Below, piece by piece: positions 46,218-54,530 of a stretch of 64,000 nt of DNA (position 1 is the first letter of the stretch; the number at the start of each line of letters is the position of its first letter). The DNA is from Tardiphaga alba (GTDB lineage Bacteria; Pseudomonadota; Alphaproteobacteria; Rhizobiales; Xanthobacteraceae). The stretch lies in the NCBI RefSeq assembly GCF_018279705.1, contig NZ_CP036498.1:620001-684000 (forward strand). The letters are read 5' to 3'. The position numbers and the translations under genes are program-made. Under the pieces are notes generated by a model, which was not told the origin of the DNA, did not search any database, and worked only from the letters and a program-made list of their open reading frames with translations.

Positions 46218-46244
46218 CACTCCATTACCACCACACACTCAACT

Positions 46245-46343
46245 GTCATCCCCGCGCATGCGGGGATCCAGTAGACACAGATTTCAGAGAGCAAGCTCAA
46301 ACACCCGCGTGTACTGGATCGCCCGGTCAAGCCGGGCGATGAC
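46245..46343. repeat. Palindromic element family B, copy 3
   Basis: This is a 99 bp element. The left hairpin is ATCCCCGCGCATGCGGGGAT, followed by CCAGTA. The right arm is TACTGGATCGCCCGGTCAAGCCGGGCGATGAC. It lies between the first and second genes of the beta-oxidation operon. Confidence 0.87.
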
Positions 46344-46364
46344 AACAGAGATAAGGGAGACACC

Positions 46365-47573
46365 ATGCCCGAGGCCTATATCTATGATCACGTTCGCACG
46401 CCGCGCGGTCGCGGCAAGTCCGATGGTTCGCTGCATGAGGTGACCGCGCTCGCGCTCGCCACTGCGCCGCTGAAGGCGCTCAAGGAACGCAACAATCTCA
46501 AGCCCGGCAGCGTCGATGACGTCGTGCTCGGCGTCGTCGATCCCGTCGGCGAAGCCGGCGGCGACATCGCCCGCATGGCCGCGCTTTCGGCGGGCTATGG
46601 CAATGATGTCCCCGGCATCCAGATCAACCGCTTCTGCGCTTCCGGCCTCGACGCTGTGAACTTTGCTGCCGCCCAGGTGATGGCCGGCCAGCACGAACTC
46701 ACCATCGGCGGCGGTGCCGAGAGCATGAGCCGCGTGGGCATCGGTGCCTCCGGCGGTGCATGGCCGGTCGATCCGTCGATCGCCGTTCCCGCTTACTTCA
46801 TGCCGCAGGGCGTTTCCGCCGATCTGATCGCGACCAAATACGGCTTTTCCCGCGATGACGTCGATGCTTACTCCGTGCAGAGCCAGCAGCGCGCCGCGAA
46901 ATCATGGGAAGAAGGCCGCTTCAAGAATTCCATCGTTCCGGTCAAGGACATCAACGGCCTGACCATCCTGGCCAAGGACGAGCATATGCGCCCGTCCACC
47001 ACGATGCAGTCGCTGGCCGCGCTGCAGCCGTCTTTCGCCGCCGTGGCAGCCATGGGCGGTTTCGACGGCGTTGCGCTGCAGTCGCATCCGGAAATCGAAG
47101 CGGTGAACTATGTTCATCACGCCGGCAATTCGTCGGGCATCGTCGATGGCGCCGCCGCCGTGCTGCTCGGCAGCGCTGAAGCCGGCAAGAAGAACGGCCT
47201 GAAGCCGCGCGCAAAGATCCGCGCCTTCGCCAATATCGGCTCCGAGCCCGCGATGATGCTCACCGGTCCGGTGGATGTCACCAAGAAGGTGCTGGAGCGT
47301 TCCGGCATGAAGCTGTCGGATATCGACCTGTTCGAGCTCAACGAGGCTTTTGCCTCGGTCGTGCTGCGCTACATCCAGGCCTTCGACATCGACAATGAGA
47401 AGATCAATGTCTGCGGCGGCGCCATTGCCATGGGCCATCCGCTCGGCGCCACCGGCGCCATGATCCTCGGCACCGTGCTCGACGAACTCGAGCGCACCAA
47501 CAAGTCCACGGCCCTCGTCACCCTCTGCATCGGCGGCGGCATGGGCACCGCCACCATCATCGAACGCGTCTAA
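46365..47573 (+). CDS. Acetyl-CoA C-acyltransferase (thiolase)
   Basis: This is a 402-residue thiolase. The acyl-enzyme cysteine is in [12 protein letters not shown], the active-site His region is [18 protein letters not shown], and the second Cys is in TLCIGGGMG. It catalyses the final cleavage of beta-oxidation. The ATG follows AAGGGAGACACC. It lies between the acyl-CoA dehydrogenase and the FadB-like gene. Confidence 0.93.
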   Translation: MPEAYIYDHVRTPRGRGKSDGSLHEVTALALATAPLKALKERNNLKPGSVDDVVLGVVDPVGEAGGDIARMAALSAGYGNDVPGIQINRFCASGLDAVNFAAAQVMAGQHELTIGGGAESMSRVGIGASGGAWPVDPSIAVPAYFMPQGVSADLIATKYGFSRDDVDAYSVQSQQRAAKSWEEGRFKNSIVPVKDINGLTILAKDEHMRPSTTMQSLAALQPSFAAVAAMGGFDGVALQSHPEIEAVNYVHHAGNSSGIVDGAAAVLLGSAEAGKKNGLKPRAKIRAFANIGSEPAMMLTGPVDVTKKVLERSGMKLSDIDLFELNEAFASVVLRYIQAFDIDNEKINVCGGAIAMGHPLGATGAMILGTVLDELERTNKSTALVTLCIGGGMGTATIIERV

Positions 47574-47581
47574 CCTTCTTC

Positions 47582-47743
47582 CCTTCTCCCCAAGCACAGC
47601 GAAGCTGTGCAGGGTGGGAGAAGGTGCCTCCGCGAAGCGGAGGCGGATGAGGCGTACAGCGAAGCTCGGTGCTTGTGGCTACCCCTCACCCGTCTCGAAC
47701 GCTTCGCGTTCGATCCACCCTCTCCCACAAGGGGAGAGGGGAA
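47582..47743. repeat. Palindromic element family C, copy in the thiolase-fadB gap
   Basis: This is a 162 bp element beginning CCTTCTCCCC and ending GGGGAGAGGGG. It contains several hairpins: ACAGCGAAGCTGT, GCCTCCGCGAAGCGGAGGC, and TCGAACGCTTCGCGTTCGA. It is very similar to the element at 50021-50181 and in the same orientation. Confidence 0.87.
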
Positions 47744-47793
47744 GAGACATCAACGCTCGCGCTTTATGGCAGCAGGCATTTTGGGAGCCACAC

Positions 47794-50007
47794 ATGACCT
47801 TCAAGAATTTCAAGGTTGAGACCGACGCCGACGGCATTGCCCTCGTCACCTGGGACATTCCCGGCCGTTCGATGAACGTGCTCGACACCACCACCATCGA
47901 AGAACTCGGCGCCATCGTCGACCAGACCACAGCGGATGCCGCGGTGAAGGGCGTCGTCGTCACCTCCGGCAAGGACGCTTTCTCGGCTGGTGCCGATCTC
48001 TCCATGCTGGAAGGCATGAACAAGATTTTTGCCGAGACGAAGAAGGCCAAGGGCGAGGAAGCCGCCCAGCAGATGCTGTTCGACGAGAGCCGCAAGCTCT
48101 CGCTGACGCTGCGCAAGATCGAGACCGCAGGCAAGCCGTGGGTCGCTGCCATCAATGGCCTCGCGCTCGGCGGCGCATTCGAACTCACGCTCGCCTGCCA
48201 CTATCGCGTAGCGGCGGAGAATCCGAAGACCCGTCTCGGCTTGCCCGAAATCAAGGTCGGCCTGTTCCCCGGCGGTGGCGGCACCCAGCGTCTGGCGCGT
48301 ATGCTGCAGCCGCAGGACACGATGCAGATGCTGCTGAAGGGCGACCAGGTCAATCTCGCCAAGGCGAAGGCGATGAACATCGTCGGCGCCGTGGTGCCGG
48401 CGGCCGATCTCATCAAGACTGCGAAGGAATGGATCAAGGCCGGCGGCAAGGCCGTGGCTCCTTGGGACGAGAAGGGCTTCAAGCTGCCCGGCGGACCCGT
48501 CTATTCCAAGCAGGGCATGATGATGTTCCCCGCGGGCAACGCCATCTATCGTCGCGAAACCTTCGACAATTATCCGGCCGCCCGGGCCATCATGCAGTGC
48601 GTCTATGAAGGCCTCCAGCTGCCGATGGATGCCGCGCTGCGCGTGGAGTCGCGTTATTTCGCCCATGTCCTGCAGACCAAGGAAGCCGCTGCGATGATCC
48701 GCAGCCTGTTCCTCTCCATGCAGGAGCTCAACAAGGGCGCGCGTCGTCCCACCAATGTGCCGCCGACCAAGGTCAAGAAGCTCGCCATCATCGGCGCCGG
48801 CTTCATGGGCGCGAGCGTTGGCTATGTCTCGGCCAAGGGCGGCATCGACGTGGTGCTGATCGATCGCGACCAGGCCTCCGCCGACAAGGGCCGTGCGCAT
48901 TGCCAGTCGGTGATCGATGGGCTGATCGCCAAGGGCCGCGCCAAGGAGGCCGATCGCGACGCGCTGATGTCGAAGATCACGGCCACTGCCGATTTCAACG
49001 TGATCAAGGAATGCGACCTCGTCATCGAGGCCGTATTCGAGGATCGCGCTGTCAAGGCCGAGATCTACAAGAAGGTGCAGCCGCTGCTGAAGGAAGGCGC
49101 CATCATCGCCTCCAACACCTCGACGCTGCCGATCAACTCGCTGGCCGAGGAATTCACCGATCAGTCGAAATTCATCGGCATCCACTTCTTCTCGCCGGTC
49201 GAGAAGATGATGCTCGTGGAGACCATCGTCGGCAAGAACACCGGCGATGTCGCGCTGGCCACCGCGCTCGACTACATCCGCGTCATCGGCAAGACGCCGA
49301 TCGTGGTCAATGACAGCCGCGGTTTCTTCGCCAATCGCTGCGTGCTGCGTTTCACGGCCGAAGGCCTGGAAATGCTGCTCGAAGGCGTGCCGCCGGCGAT
49401 GATCGAAAACACCGCCAAGATGGCCGGCATGCCGGTCGGCCCGCTGTCGCTGTCCGACGAAATCGCGCTCGATCTGGTGCTGAAGATCATGAAGGCCACC
49501 GAAGCCGATTTGGGCTCGCAGGCTGTCGATCAGGCGCAGAAGAAGCTCATCGTCGAGATGGTGGAGAAGCAGGAGCGCTTCGGCCGCAAGAACGGCAAGG
49601 GTTTTTACGAGTATCCGCCGAAGGGCAAGGGCTCGAAGGCTTTGTGGAAGGGTATTGCGCCCCTGCTGCCGAAGCCGCTCGATCCCGATACGCTCGATGT
49701 GGAAGAGCTGAAGCAGCGCTTCCTCGTGGTGCAGGCGGTGGAAGCCGCACGCACGGTCGAGGACAATGTGATCGTGGATCCCCGCGAAGCGGATGTCGGA
49801 TCCATTTTGGGCTTCGGCTTCGCGCCGTTCACCGGCGGCACGCTGAGCTATATCGACTTCATGGGCACCAAGAAGTTCGTCGAGCTCTGCCACAAGCTGG
49901 AAGCAAAGTACGGCTCCCGCTTCACGCCGCCAAAACTGCTGGAAGAGATGGCCGCCAAGGGCGAGACGTTCTACGGACGCTTTGCGCCGAAGAAGGCGGC
50001 GGCTTGA
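47794..50007 (+). CDS. FadB/FadJ-like multifunctional enoyl-CoA hydratase / 3-hydroxyacyl-CoA dehydrogenase
   Basis: This is a 737-residue bifunctional enzyme. The N-terminal crotonase domain (about 1-190) includes SGKDAFSAGADLSML and the oxyanion GLALGGAFELTLACHYR. The NAD-binding hydroxyacyl-CoA dehydrogenase domain begins AIIGAGFMGASVGYVSAKGG near residue 330. The catalytic His is in IGIHFFSPVEKM and the C-terminal domain is complete. The start is MTFKNFKV after TTGGGAGCC. Third gene of the operon with the acyl-CoA dehydrogenase and thiolase; together they cover all steps of beta-oxidation. Confidence 0.93.
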   Translation: MTFKNFKVETDADGIALVTWDIPGRSMNVLDTTTIEELGAIVDQTTADAAVKGVVVTSGKDAFSAGADLSMLEGMNKIFAETKKAKGEEAAQQMLFDESRKLSLTLRKIETAGKPWVAAINGLALGGAFELTLACHYRVAAENPKTRLGLPEIKVGLFPGGGGTQRLARMLQPQDTMQMLLKGDQVNLAKAKAMNIVGAVVPAADLIKTAKEWIKAGGKAVAPWDEKGFKLPGGPVYSKQGMMMFPAGNAIYRRETFDNYPAARAIMQCVYEGLQLPMDAALRVESRYFAHVLQTKEAAAMIRSLFLSMQELNKGARRPTNVPPTKVKKLAIIGAGFMGASVGYVSAKGGIDVVLIDRDQASADKGRAHCQSVIDGLIAKGRAKEADRDALMSKITATADFNVIKECDLVIEAVFEDRAVKAEIYKKVQPLLKEGAIIASNTSTLPINSLAEEFTDQSKFIGIHFFSPVEKMMLVETIVGKNTGDVALATALDYIRVIGKTPIVVNDSRGFFANRCVLRFTAEGLEMLLEGVPPAMIENTAKMAGMPVGPLSLSDEIALDLVLKIMKATEADLGSQAVDQAQKKLIVEMVEKQERFGRKNGKGFYEYPPKGKGSKALWKGIAPLLPKPLDPDTLDVEELKQRFLVVQAVEAARTVEDNVIVDPREADVGSILGFGFAPFTGGTLSYIDFMGTKKFVELCHKLEAKYGSRFTPPKLLEEMAAKGETFYGRFAPKKAAA

Positions 50008-50020
50008 GTGCGCCCTTTTT

Positions 50021-50181
50021 TCCTTCTCCCCCAAGCACAGCGGAGCTGTGCAGGGTGGGAGAAGGTGGCTTCGCGAAGCGAAGACGGATGAGGGGTATTA
50101 CCAGGCTCTGAGCTTGTGGTTACCCCTCACCCGTCTCGACTGCTTCGCAGTCGATCCACCCTCTCCCACAAGGGGAGAGGG
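50021..50181. repeat. Palindromic element family C, copy after fadB-like gene
   Basis: This is a 161 bp element matching 47582-47743 in the same orientation. Stem positions differ in a compensatory way: the loop TCGACTGCTTCGCAGTCGA here replaces TCGAACGCTTCGCGTTCGA there, and CTTCGCGAAGCGAAG replaces CCTCCGCGAAGCGGAGG. Confidence 0.87.
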
Positions 50182-50197
50182 AAACAAGTTAAACAAG

Positions 50198-50224
50198 AAA
50201 GGCCGGATCATCGATCCGGCCTTT
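50198..50224. terminator. Bidirectional Rho-independent terminator
   Basis: AAAGGCCGGATC and GATCCGGCCTTT form a 12-bp stem (50198-50209 and 50213-50224) around an ATC loop. It ends the beta-oxidation operon and the convergent GST gene. Confidence 0.92.
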
Positions 50225-50252
50225 CGCATTCCCAGTCCAATGAAGCCGCAGC

Positions 50253-50867
50253 TCACGCCGCCTTCATCAGGCCTTCCTTCTCCAGCGCTTCCTGGACCTT
50301 CGGGCGCGCGGCGACGCGGTCCTTGTAGGCCATCAGGTTCTTGAACATGGAGAGGTCGAGCTTGTGGGCGTCGGCCCAGCGCAGCATCGTGAACAGGTAG
50401 CCGTCGGCGACCGTGAATTGCTTGCCCATCAGGTAGTCGTGACCGGCGAGCTGGCCGTCGAGATATTTGAATTTGCCGGTCAGGCGGTCGCGGAAGAAGC
50501 CTTTTACCTCGTCCGAGAAGGTCGGGTTGAACAGCGGCGAGAAATTCTTGTGCAGCTCGCTGGTCAGGAAGTTCAGGATTTCCTGCAGCTTGTAGCGCTC
50601 GTCGCTGTCGCGGGCCGGGGCGAGGTTCTTACCGGCGGCCTGGTCGGCGATCACCTGGACGATGATCGGGCCCTCGGTCAGCACCTTGCCATTGTCGAGA
50701 CCCAGCGCCGGGACCTGGCCCTTCGGGTTGACGGCCAGGAAATCGTCGCCGTTTTCCAGCTTCTTGGCCTTGAGGTCGACCTTGACCAGGTCATAGGCCA
50801 CGCCGGCTTCGAGAAGTGCGATATGCGGCGACAGCGAACAGGCGCCTGGCGAATAATACAGCTTCAT
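50253..50867 (-). CDS. gstA: Glutathione S-transferase, beta class
   Basis: This is a 204-residue cytoplasmic GST. The N-terminal thioredoxin-like domain has KLYYSPGACSLSPHIAL with the beta-class Cys10, and the cis-Pro is in GQVPAL. The C-terminal helical domain includes YLMGKQFTVADGYLF. It is divergent from a MarR-type regulator, which probably controls it. The glutathione synthesis gene gshA follows the regulator. Confidence 0.92.
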   Translation of the reverse strand: MKLYYSPGACSLSPHIALLEAGVAYDLVKVDLKAKKLENGDDFLAVNPKGQVPALGLDNGKVLTEGPIIVQVIADQAAGKNLAPARDSDERYKLQEILNFLTSELHKNFSPLFNPTFSDEVKGFFRDRLTGKFKYLDGQLAGHDYLMGKQFTVADGYLFTMLRWADAHKLDLSMFKNLMAYKDRVAARPKVQEALEKEGLMKAA

Positions 50868-50907
50868 CGAAATTTCTCCTTAAGGACGTTGGGTTAACGC
50901 CGGGGCG

Positions 50908-50954
50908 TGACTAAATGCATCGGCATGGAATAGTCAAGATTGATGCAGGTGCAT
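50908..50954. promoter_or_regulatory. Candidate MarR operators between gst and marR
   Basis: The 124-bp shared gap has two inverted repeats. TGACTA (50908-50913) pairs with TAGTCA (50931-50936). ATGCA (50943-50947) pairs with TGCAT (50950-50954) with a 2-bp centre. Either could be the binding site of the divergent MarR protein. Confidence 0.5.
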
Positions 50955-50991
50955 TAAATGGCTAGGGTGCCGGCACCATTTGGACCGAGAG

Positions 50992-51489
50992 ATGAAACGT
51001 AAACCTTCCACCGAGGCCGCTGCCGCCTGGATCCGCCTGATGCGCGTCCAGACCCGGGTGCTGGACGGCGTCGAACAGGATCTCAAGCGCGCCGGCTTTC
51101 CGCCGCTCGCATGGTACGACGCCTTGATGGAGTTGTCGCGTGCGCCAAATGGCGAGCTGCGTCCCGTCGAGCTCGAAAAGCAGATGTTGATACCGCAATA
51201 TTCGACGTCGCGGCTGATCGACCGGCTGGTGGACGAAGGCCTCGCCGTGCGCCGCGAATGCAAGATGGACAAGCGCGGCCTGTTCGTGGAAATCACTCCG
51301 ACCGGCCGCGAATTGCACAAGAAGATGAGCGGCGCCTATGCGGTCGCCATCGAAAAGCATGTCGGCTGCAAACTGACCGACGCAGATGCAGCAAAGCTCT
51401 GCGGGCTACTCGATTTACTCGGCTGCGCGTGCAAAGACTCCGCTGCCGCATCTGACCCTGTGGCGAGAGATGCCGTAGCAGCACGATGA
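50992..51489 (+). CDS. MarR family transcriptional regulator
   Basis: This is a 165-residue regulator with a winged HTH (about 35-110): PVELEKQMLIPQYSTSRLIDRLVDEGLAVRRE, then the wing KMDKRGLFVEITPTGRE. The C-terminus has several Cys (CKLTDADAAKLCGLLDLLGCACKD), which could sense oxidants or electrophiles; this is inference. The start is an ATG after CCGAGAG. It is divergent from gst and lies 96 bp before gshA on the same strand. Confidence 0.86.
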   Translation: MKRKPSTEAAAAWIRLMRVQTRVLDGVEQDLKRAGFPPLAWYDALMELSRAPNGELRPVELEKQMLIPQYSTSRLIDRLVDEGLAVRRECKMDKRGLFVEITPTGRELHKKMSGAYAVAIEKHVGCKLTDADAAKLCGLLDLLGCACKDSAAASDPVARDAVAAR

Positions 51490-51585
51490 CGTTTCACATT
51501 TTTCCTGCGCTCACCGCCCGCTCGGGCCTTGAGCGTCCCCGACACTGCGCGCATCGGATTGCAGCGCCCTTCATTCGGATGTCCC

Positions 51586-52956
51586 ATGGCGCGTGACCAA
51601 CTTGATATGACGCCGCTGCAGTCGCGCGACGAACTCGTGGCGTGGCTGGAAGCGGGCGTGAAGCCCGCGTCCGAATTCCGCATCGGCACCGAGCATGAGA
51701 AAACGCCGTTTACGCTCGATGGCCATGCGCCCGTGCCGTATGACGGCGCGCGCGGCATCGAAGCGCTGCTCGTGGGCATGAAGCACCTGCTCGGCTGGGA
51801 GCCGATCATGGAAGGCCGCAACATCATCGGTCTCTATGACGTGACCGGCGGTGGCGCGATCTCGCTGGAGCCGGGTGGTCAGTTCGAACTGTCGGGCGCG
51901 CCGGTGGAAACCGTGCATCAGACCCAGGCCGAACTGATGGCGCATCTCGCCCAGGTGCGCGAAGTGGCGACGCCGCTCGGTATCGGCTTCCTCGGTCTCG
52001 GCCTGACGCCGTCCTGGTCGCGCGCGCAGATCCCGGTGATGCCGAAGGGCCGCTACAAGATCATGACCAACTACATGCCGAAGGTCGGCACGTATGGTTT
52101 GGACATGATGTACCGGACCTGTACCGTGCAGACCAATCTCGACTTCTCCTCGGAAGCCGACATGGTCAAGAAGCTGCGCGTTTCGCTGGCGCTGCAGCCG
52201 GTGGCGACGGCGCTGTTCGCCAATTCCCCCTTCACGGAAGGCAAGCCGAACGGCTTCCTTTCCTTCCGCTCCGAGATCTGGCGCGACACCGACAACAACC
52301 GCTCGGGCATGCTGCCCTGGGCATTTGAAAGCGGCATGGGTTTCGAGCGCTGGGTCGATTACGCGCTCGATGTTCCCATGTATTTCGTCAAGCGCGGCGA
52401 CAGCTATATCGACGTCTCCGGCTCCTCCTTCCGCGCCTTCTTCGAGGGCAAGAACGACAAGATGTCCGGCAAGAAGCCGACGCTGTCGGACTGGGCCAAT
52501 CATCTCTCCACGATCTTCCCGGAAGTCCGCCTCAAGCGTTATCTCGAAATGCGCGGCGCGGACGGCGTGACATCGGACCGGTTGCCGGCGCTGTCGGCCT
52601 TCTGGGTCGGGCTGCTCTATGACGATGCCGCGCTCGATGCCGCCTGGGATATCGCCAAACACTGGACGGCGCCGGAGCGTCAGGCGCTGCGCGATGACGT
52701 GCCGCGTTTCGGCTTCAAGGCCCGGATCAAGGACCGCTATCTGTTCGAGATCGCCAAGGAGTGTCTGGCCATCGCCCATGACGGCCTGCGCCGTCGCGCC
52801 AGGCTCGATGCCGACGGCCTCGACGAAACGCGCCACCTGACGCCGCTCGATCGCATCATCGAGAGCGGCAAGACGCCGGCCGAGGAGATGCTCGCCAAGT
52901 TCAATGGCGCCTGGGGTGGCTCGGTGACCCCCGCCTATAAGGAATATTGCTTCTAG
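51586..52956 (+). CDS. gshA: Glutamate--cysteine ligase
   Basis: This is a 456-residue ATP-dependent ligase making gamma-glutamylcysteine, the first step of glutathione synthesis. It is of the plant/alphaproteobacterial GCS2 type: SEFRIGTEHEKTPF, SLEPGGQFELSGAP and YRTCTVQTNLDFSSE are family blocks. The start was taken as MARDQLDMT; the frame is open 19 codons upstream without a better site. The neighbouring gst and marR genes suggest a local glutathione/electrophile group. Confidence 0.93.
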   Translation: MARDQLDMTPLQSRDELVAWLEAGVKPASEFRIGTEHEKTPFTLDGHAPVPYDGARGIEALLVGMKHLLGWEPIMEGRNIIGLYDVTGGGAISLEPGGQFELSGAPVETVHQTQAELMAHLAQVREVATPLGIGFLGLGLTPSWSRAQIPVMPKGRYKIMTNYMPKVGTYGLDMMYRTCTVQTNLDFSSEADMVKKLRVSLALQPVATALFANSPFTEGKPNGFLSFRSEIWRDTDNNRSGMLPWAFESGMGFERWVDYALDVPMYFVKRGDSYIDVSGSSFRAFFEGKNDKMSGKKPTLSDWANHLSTIFPEVRLKRYLEMRGADGVTSDRLPALSAFWVGLLYDDAALDAAWDIAKHWTAPERQALRDDVPRFGFKARIKDRYLFEIAKECLAIAHDGLRRRARLDADGLDETRHLTPLDRIIESGKTPAEEMLAKFNGAWGGSVTPAYKEYCF

Positions 52957-53077
52957 CTCAAGCGCTTGTGAGCGGCAGGGATGAATTCTGTCAATCCGTT
53001 CATCGGACGTACAGGTGGCGCGCGGTCCAATGGCACCTCACGCATCACCTGTCGCAACCCGCCGGAAGCCCGTCTGC

Positions 53078-53638
53078 ATGTTGAAGCGCCGCCTGTTCAG
53101 AGCGTGTTGGGCAGCACTTGCCATGCTGGTGCTCGCGCTAGCCGTGCCGGCGCAGGCGCAGACCAATTTCGACCGGCCGGGCGGTGACTATCAGCGCTCA
53201 GTATCCATGTCGGGCGACCCCGCCGAATGCGCGCTGATCTGCGAGCGCGACAAGAAGTGCCGTGCCTGGAGCTTCAATTACCCCAGCGACAATTCCGAAA
53301 ACGCCGTGTGCTGGCTGAAGGACAAGGTCACGCCACGGGTTCAGAGCTATTGCTGCGTTTCCGGCGTGCGCGGCGCCGGCGTCATCGAGCCGCGCGTCGG
53401 CCCGGTTGAGACATCCACCGACCGTTATGGTGGCGATTACCGCTCCTTCGAGGTGAAGAACGACGACAAGGCAGATCGCGGCGATGTCTGCCGTGACGCC
53501 TGCCAGGGCGACAACAAATGCCGGGCCTGGACATTTGCCCGGTCGGGCTATGCCGGCAAGAGTGCGCGCTGTTTCCTGAAAAACGACATCAAGCCGCCGC
53601 GCCGCAAACCGGGTTTCATTTCGGGCGTTGTCAGATAA
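53078..53638 (+). CDS. Secreted PAN-domain protein
   Basis: This is a 186-residue protein with a signal peptide (FRACWAALAMLVLALAVPAQAQ) and two PAN/apple-like domains. Each domain opens with GGDYQ or GGDYR and contains paired Cys residues around CxxxCxxxxxCRAW. The two cysteine patterns (CALICERDKKCRAW and CRDACQGDNKCRAW) are clearly duplicated. It is probably periplasmic and may bind protein or carbohydrate. The start is the ATG after GGAAGCC. Confidence 0.83.
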   Translation: MLKRRLFRACWAALAMLVLALAVPAQAQTNFDRPGGDYQRSVSMSGDPAECALICERDKKCRAWSFNYPSDNSENAVCWLKDKVTPRVQSYCCVSGVRGAGVIEPRVGPVETSTDRYGGDYRSFEVKNDDKADRGDVCRDACQGDNKCRAWTFARSGYAGKSARCFLKNDIKPPRRKPGFISGVVR

Positions 53639-53663
53639 CATCGACAGGCAAGGGAGACGACAC

Positions 53664-54023
53664 ATGACGCGTATCCTCCGAATCGCCATCGGCGCCACGA
53701 CCCTCATGGCCATCACGACCGCCGCTGCCGTGGCCCATCACGGCTGGGGCAGCTATGACGCGGCCAAGCCGGTGACCGTCAGCGGGCCGATCGAAAGCCT
53801 GAAATTCGAGAATCCCCACGCCACCATCGTCATCAAGGGCAGCGACAAGGCCTGGACCGCAACGCTGGCGCCGACATCCCGCATGCAGGCGCGCGGTGCG
53901 ACCGCCGATATCGTCGCGGTCGGCAAGGTTGTTTCGGCCTATGGCTATCCGTCCACGGTGGAGAAGGACGAGATGCGCGCCGAGCGCATCACGGTGGACG
54001 GCAAGACCTACGAACTCCGCTAG
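53664..54023 (+). CDS. DUF6152 family protein
   Basis: This is a 119-residue exported protein. The signal peptide ends near AAAVAHHGW; the mature start HHGWGSYDAAKPVTVSGPIESLKFENPH is characteristic of the family. The double His and NPH could bind metal, but this is inference. The ATG is preceded by AGGGAGACG. It is followed 6 bp later by a membrane protein gene, so the two are likely partners. Confidence 0.82.
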   Translation: MTRILRIAIGATTLMAITTAAAVAHHGWGSYDAAKPVTVSGPIESLKFENPHATIVIKGSDKAWTATLAPTSRMQARGATADIVAVGKVVSAYGYPSTVEKDEMRAERITVDGKTYELR

Positions 54024-54029
54024 CGCCGC

Positions 54030-54521
54030 ATGACAGACGCTGCACCCGCATTGTTCATCGCCATCGAAGCCTCAGGCATCGGCGCAGCGATCCGGCAGTC
54101 GCGATGGGTCTATATGGTCGCCAATGTGGGGCACATCGTCGCGCTGCTGTTCTTTACCGGCGCGATCGCGGTGATGGATGCGCGGCTGGCGGGCGGATTG
54201 GCGGTCACCGCGCCTGGCCCACTGCTGCGCCAGATGCGCCGTCTCGCGATTGCCGGCTTCGTTGGACTGGTTGTCACGGGCCTGGTGCTGTTCACCGCCG
54301 AAGCCAGCCACGTGGTCATGAACCGCGTGTTCCTGATCAAGGTCGCGCTGATCGGATTGGGCCTGCTCAATGTCGTCTGGGTCGAATGGACGATCATGCC
54401 GAAGGTCGCTGCCTTGCCGCCGTCGTCGCCGATGCCTGCAGGTGCGCGGCAGGGTGCATTGGCGTCGCTGGTGATCTGGCTCAGTGTCGCGATCTGCGGC
54501 CGGGCCATCGCTTATTTCTGA
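54030..54521 (+). CDS. Membrane protein of unknown function (DUF6644-like)
   Basis: This is a 163-residue protein with four hydrophobic segments: WVYMVANVGHIVALLFFTGAIAV, LAIAGFVGLVVTGLVLF, VFLIKVALIGLGLLNVVWV and LASLVIWLSVAICGRAIAYF. It contains conserved His residues in the first and second helices (GHIV, EASHVV). It starts 6 bp after the DUF6152 gene. The family name is tentative. Confidence 0.75.
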   Translation: MTDAAPALFIAIEASGIGAAIRQSRWVYMVANVGHIVALLFFTGAIAVMDARLAGGLAVTAPGPLLRQMRRLAIAGFVGLVVTGLVLFTAEASHVVMNRVFLIKVALIGLGLLNVVWVEWTIMPKVAALPPSSPMPAGARQGALASLVIWLSVAICGRAIAYF

Positions 54522-54530
54522 CGGGACTTC

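Noticed and set aside
44361..46238. Long open frame antisense to the acyl-CoA dehydrogenase gene
   Set aside because: It is His/Arg/Gly-rich with no family features and mirrors a strongly coding gene. High GC with a codon bias against stops explains it.
47764..50034. 756-codon open frame antisense to the fadB-like gene
   Set aside because: Its composition is that of an antisense shadow and it covers a well-identified multidomain enzyme.
47582..50181. The repeats as a CRISPR array
   Set aside because: Only two copies 2.4 kb apart with a gene between; no short regular spacers and no cas genes.
51571..52836. 421-codon open frame antisense to gshA
   Set aside because: Arg/His/Gly-rich shadow of a clear enzyme.
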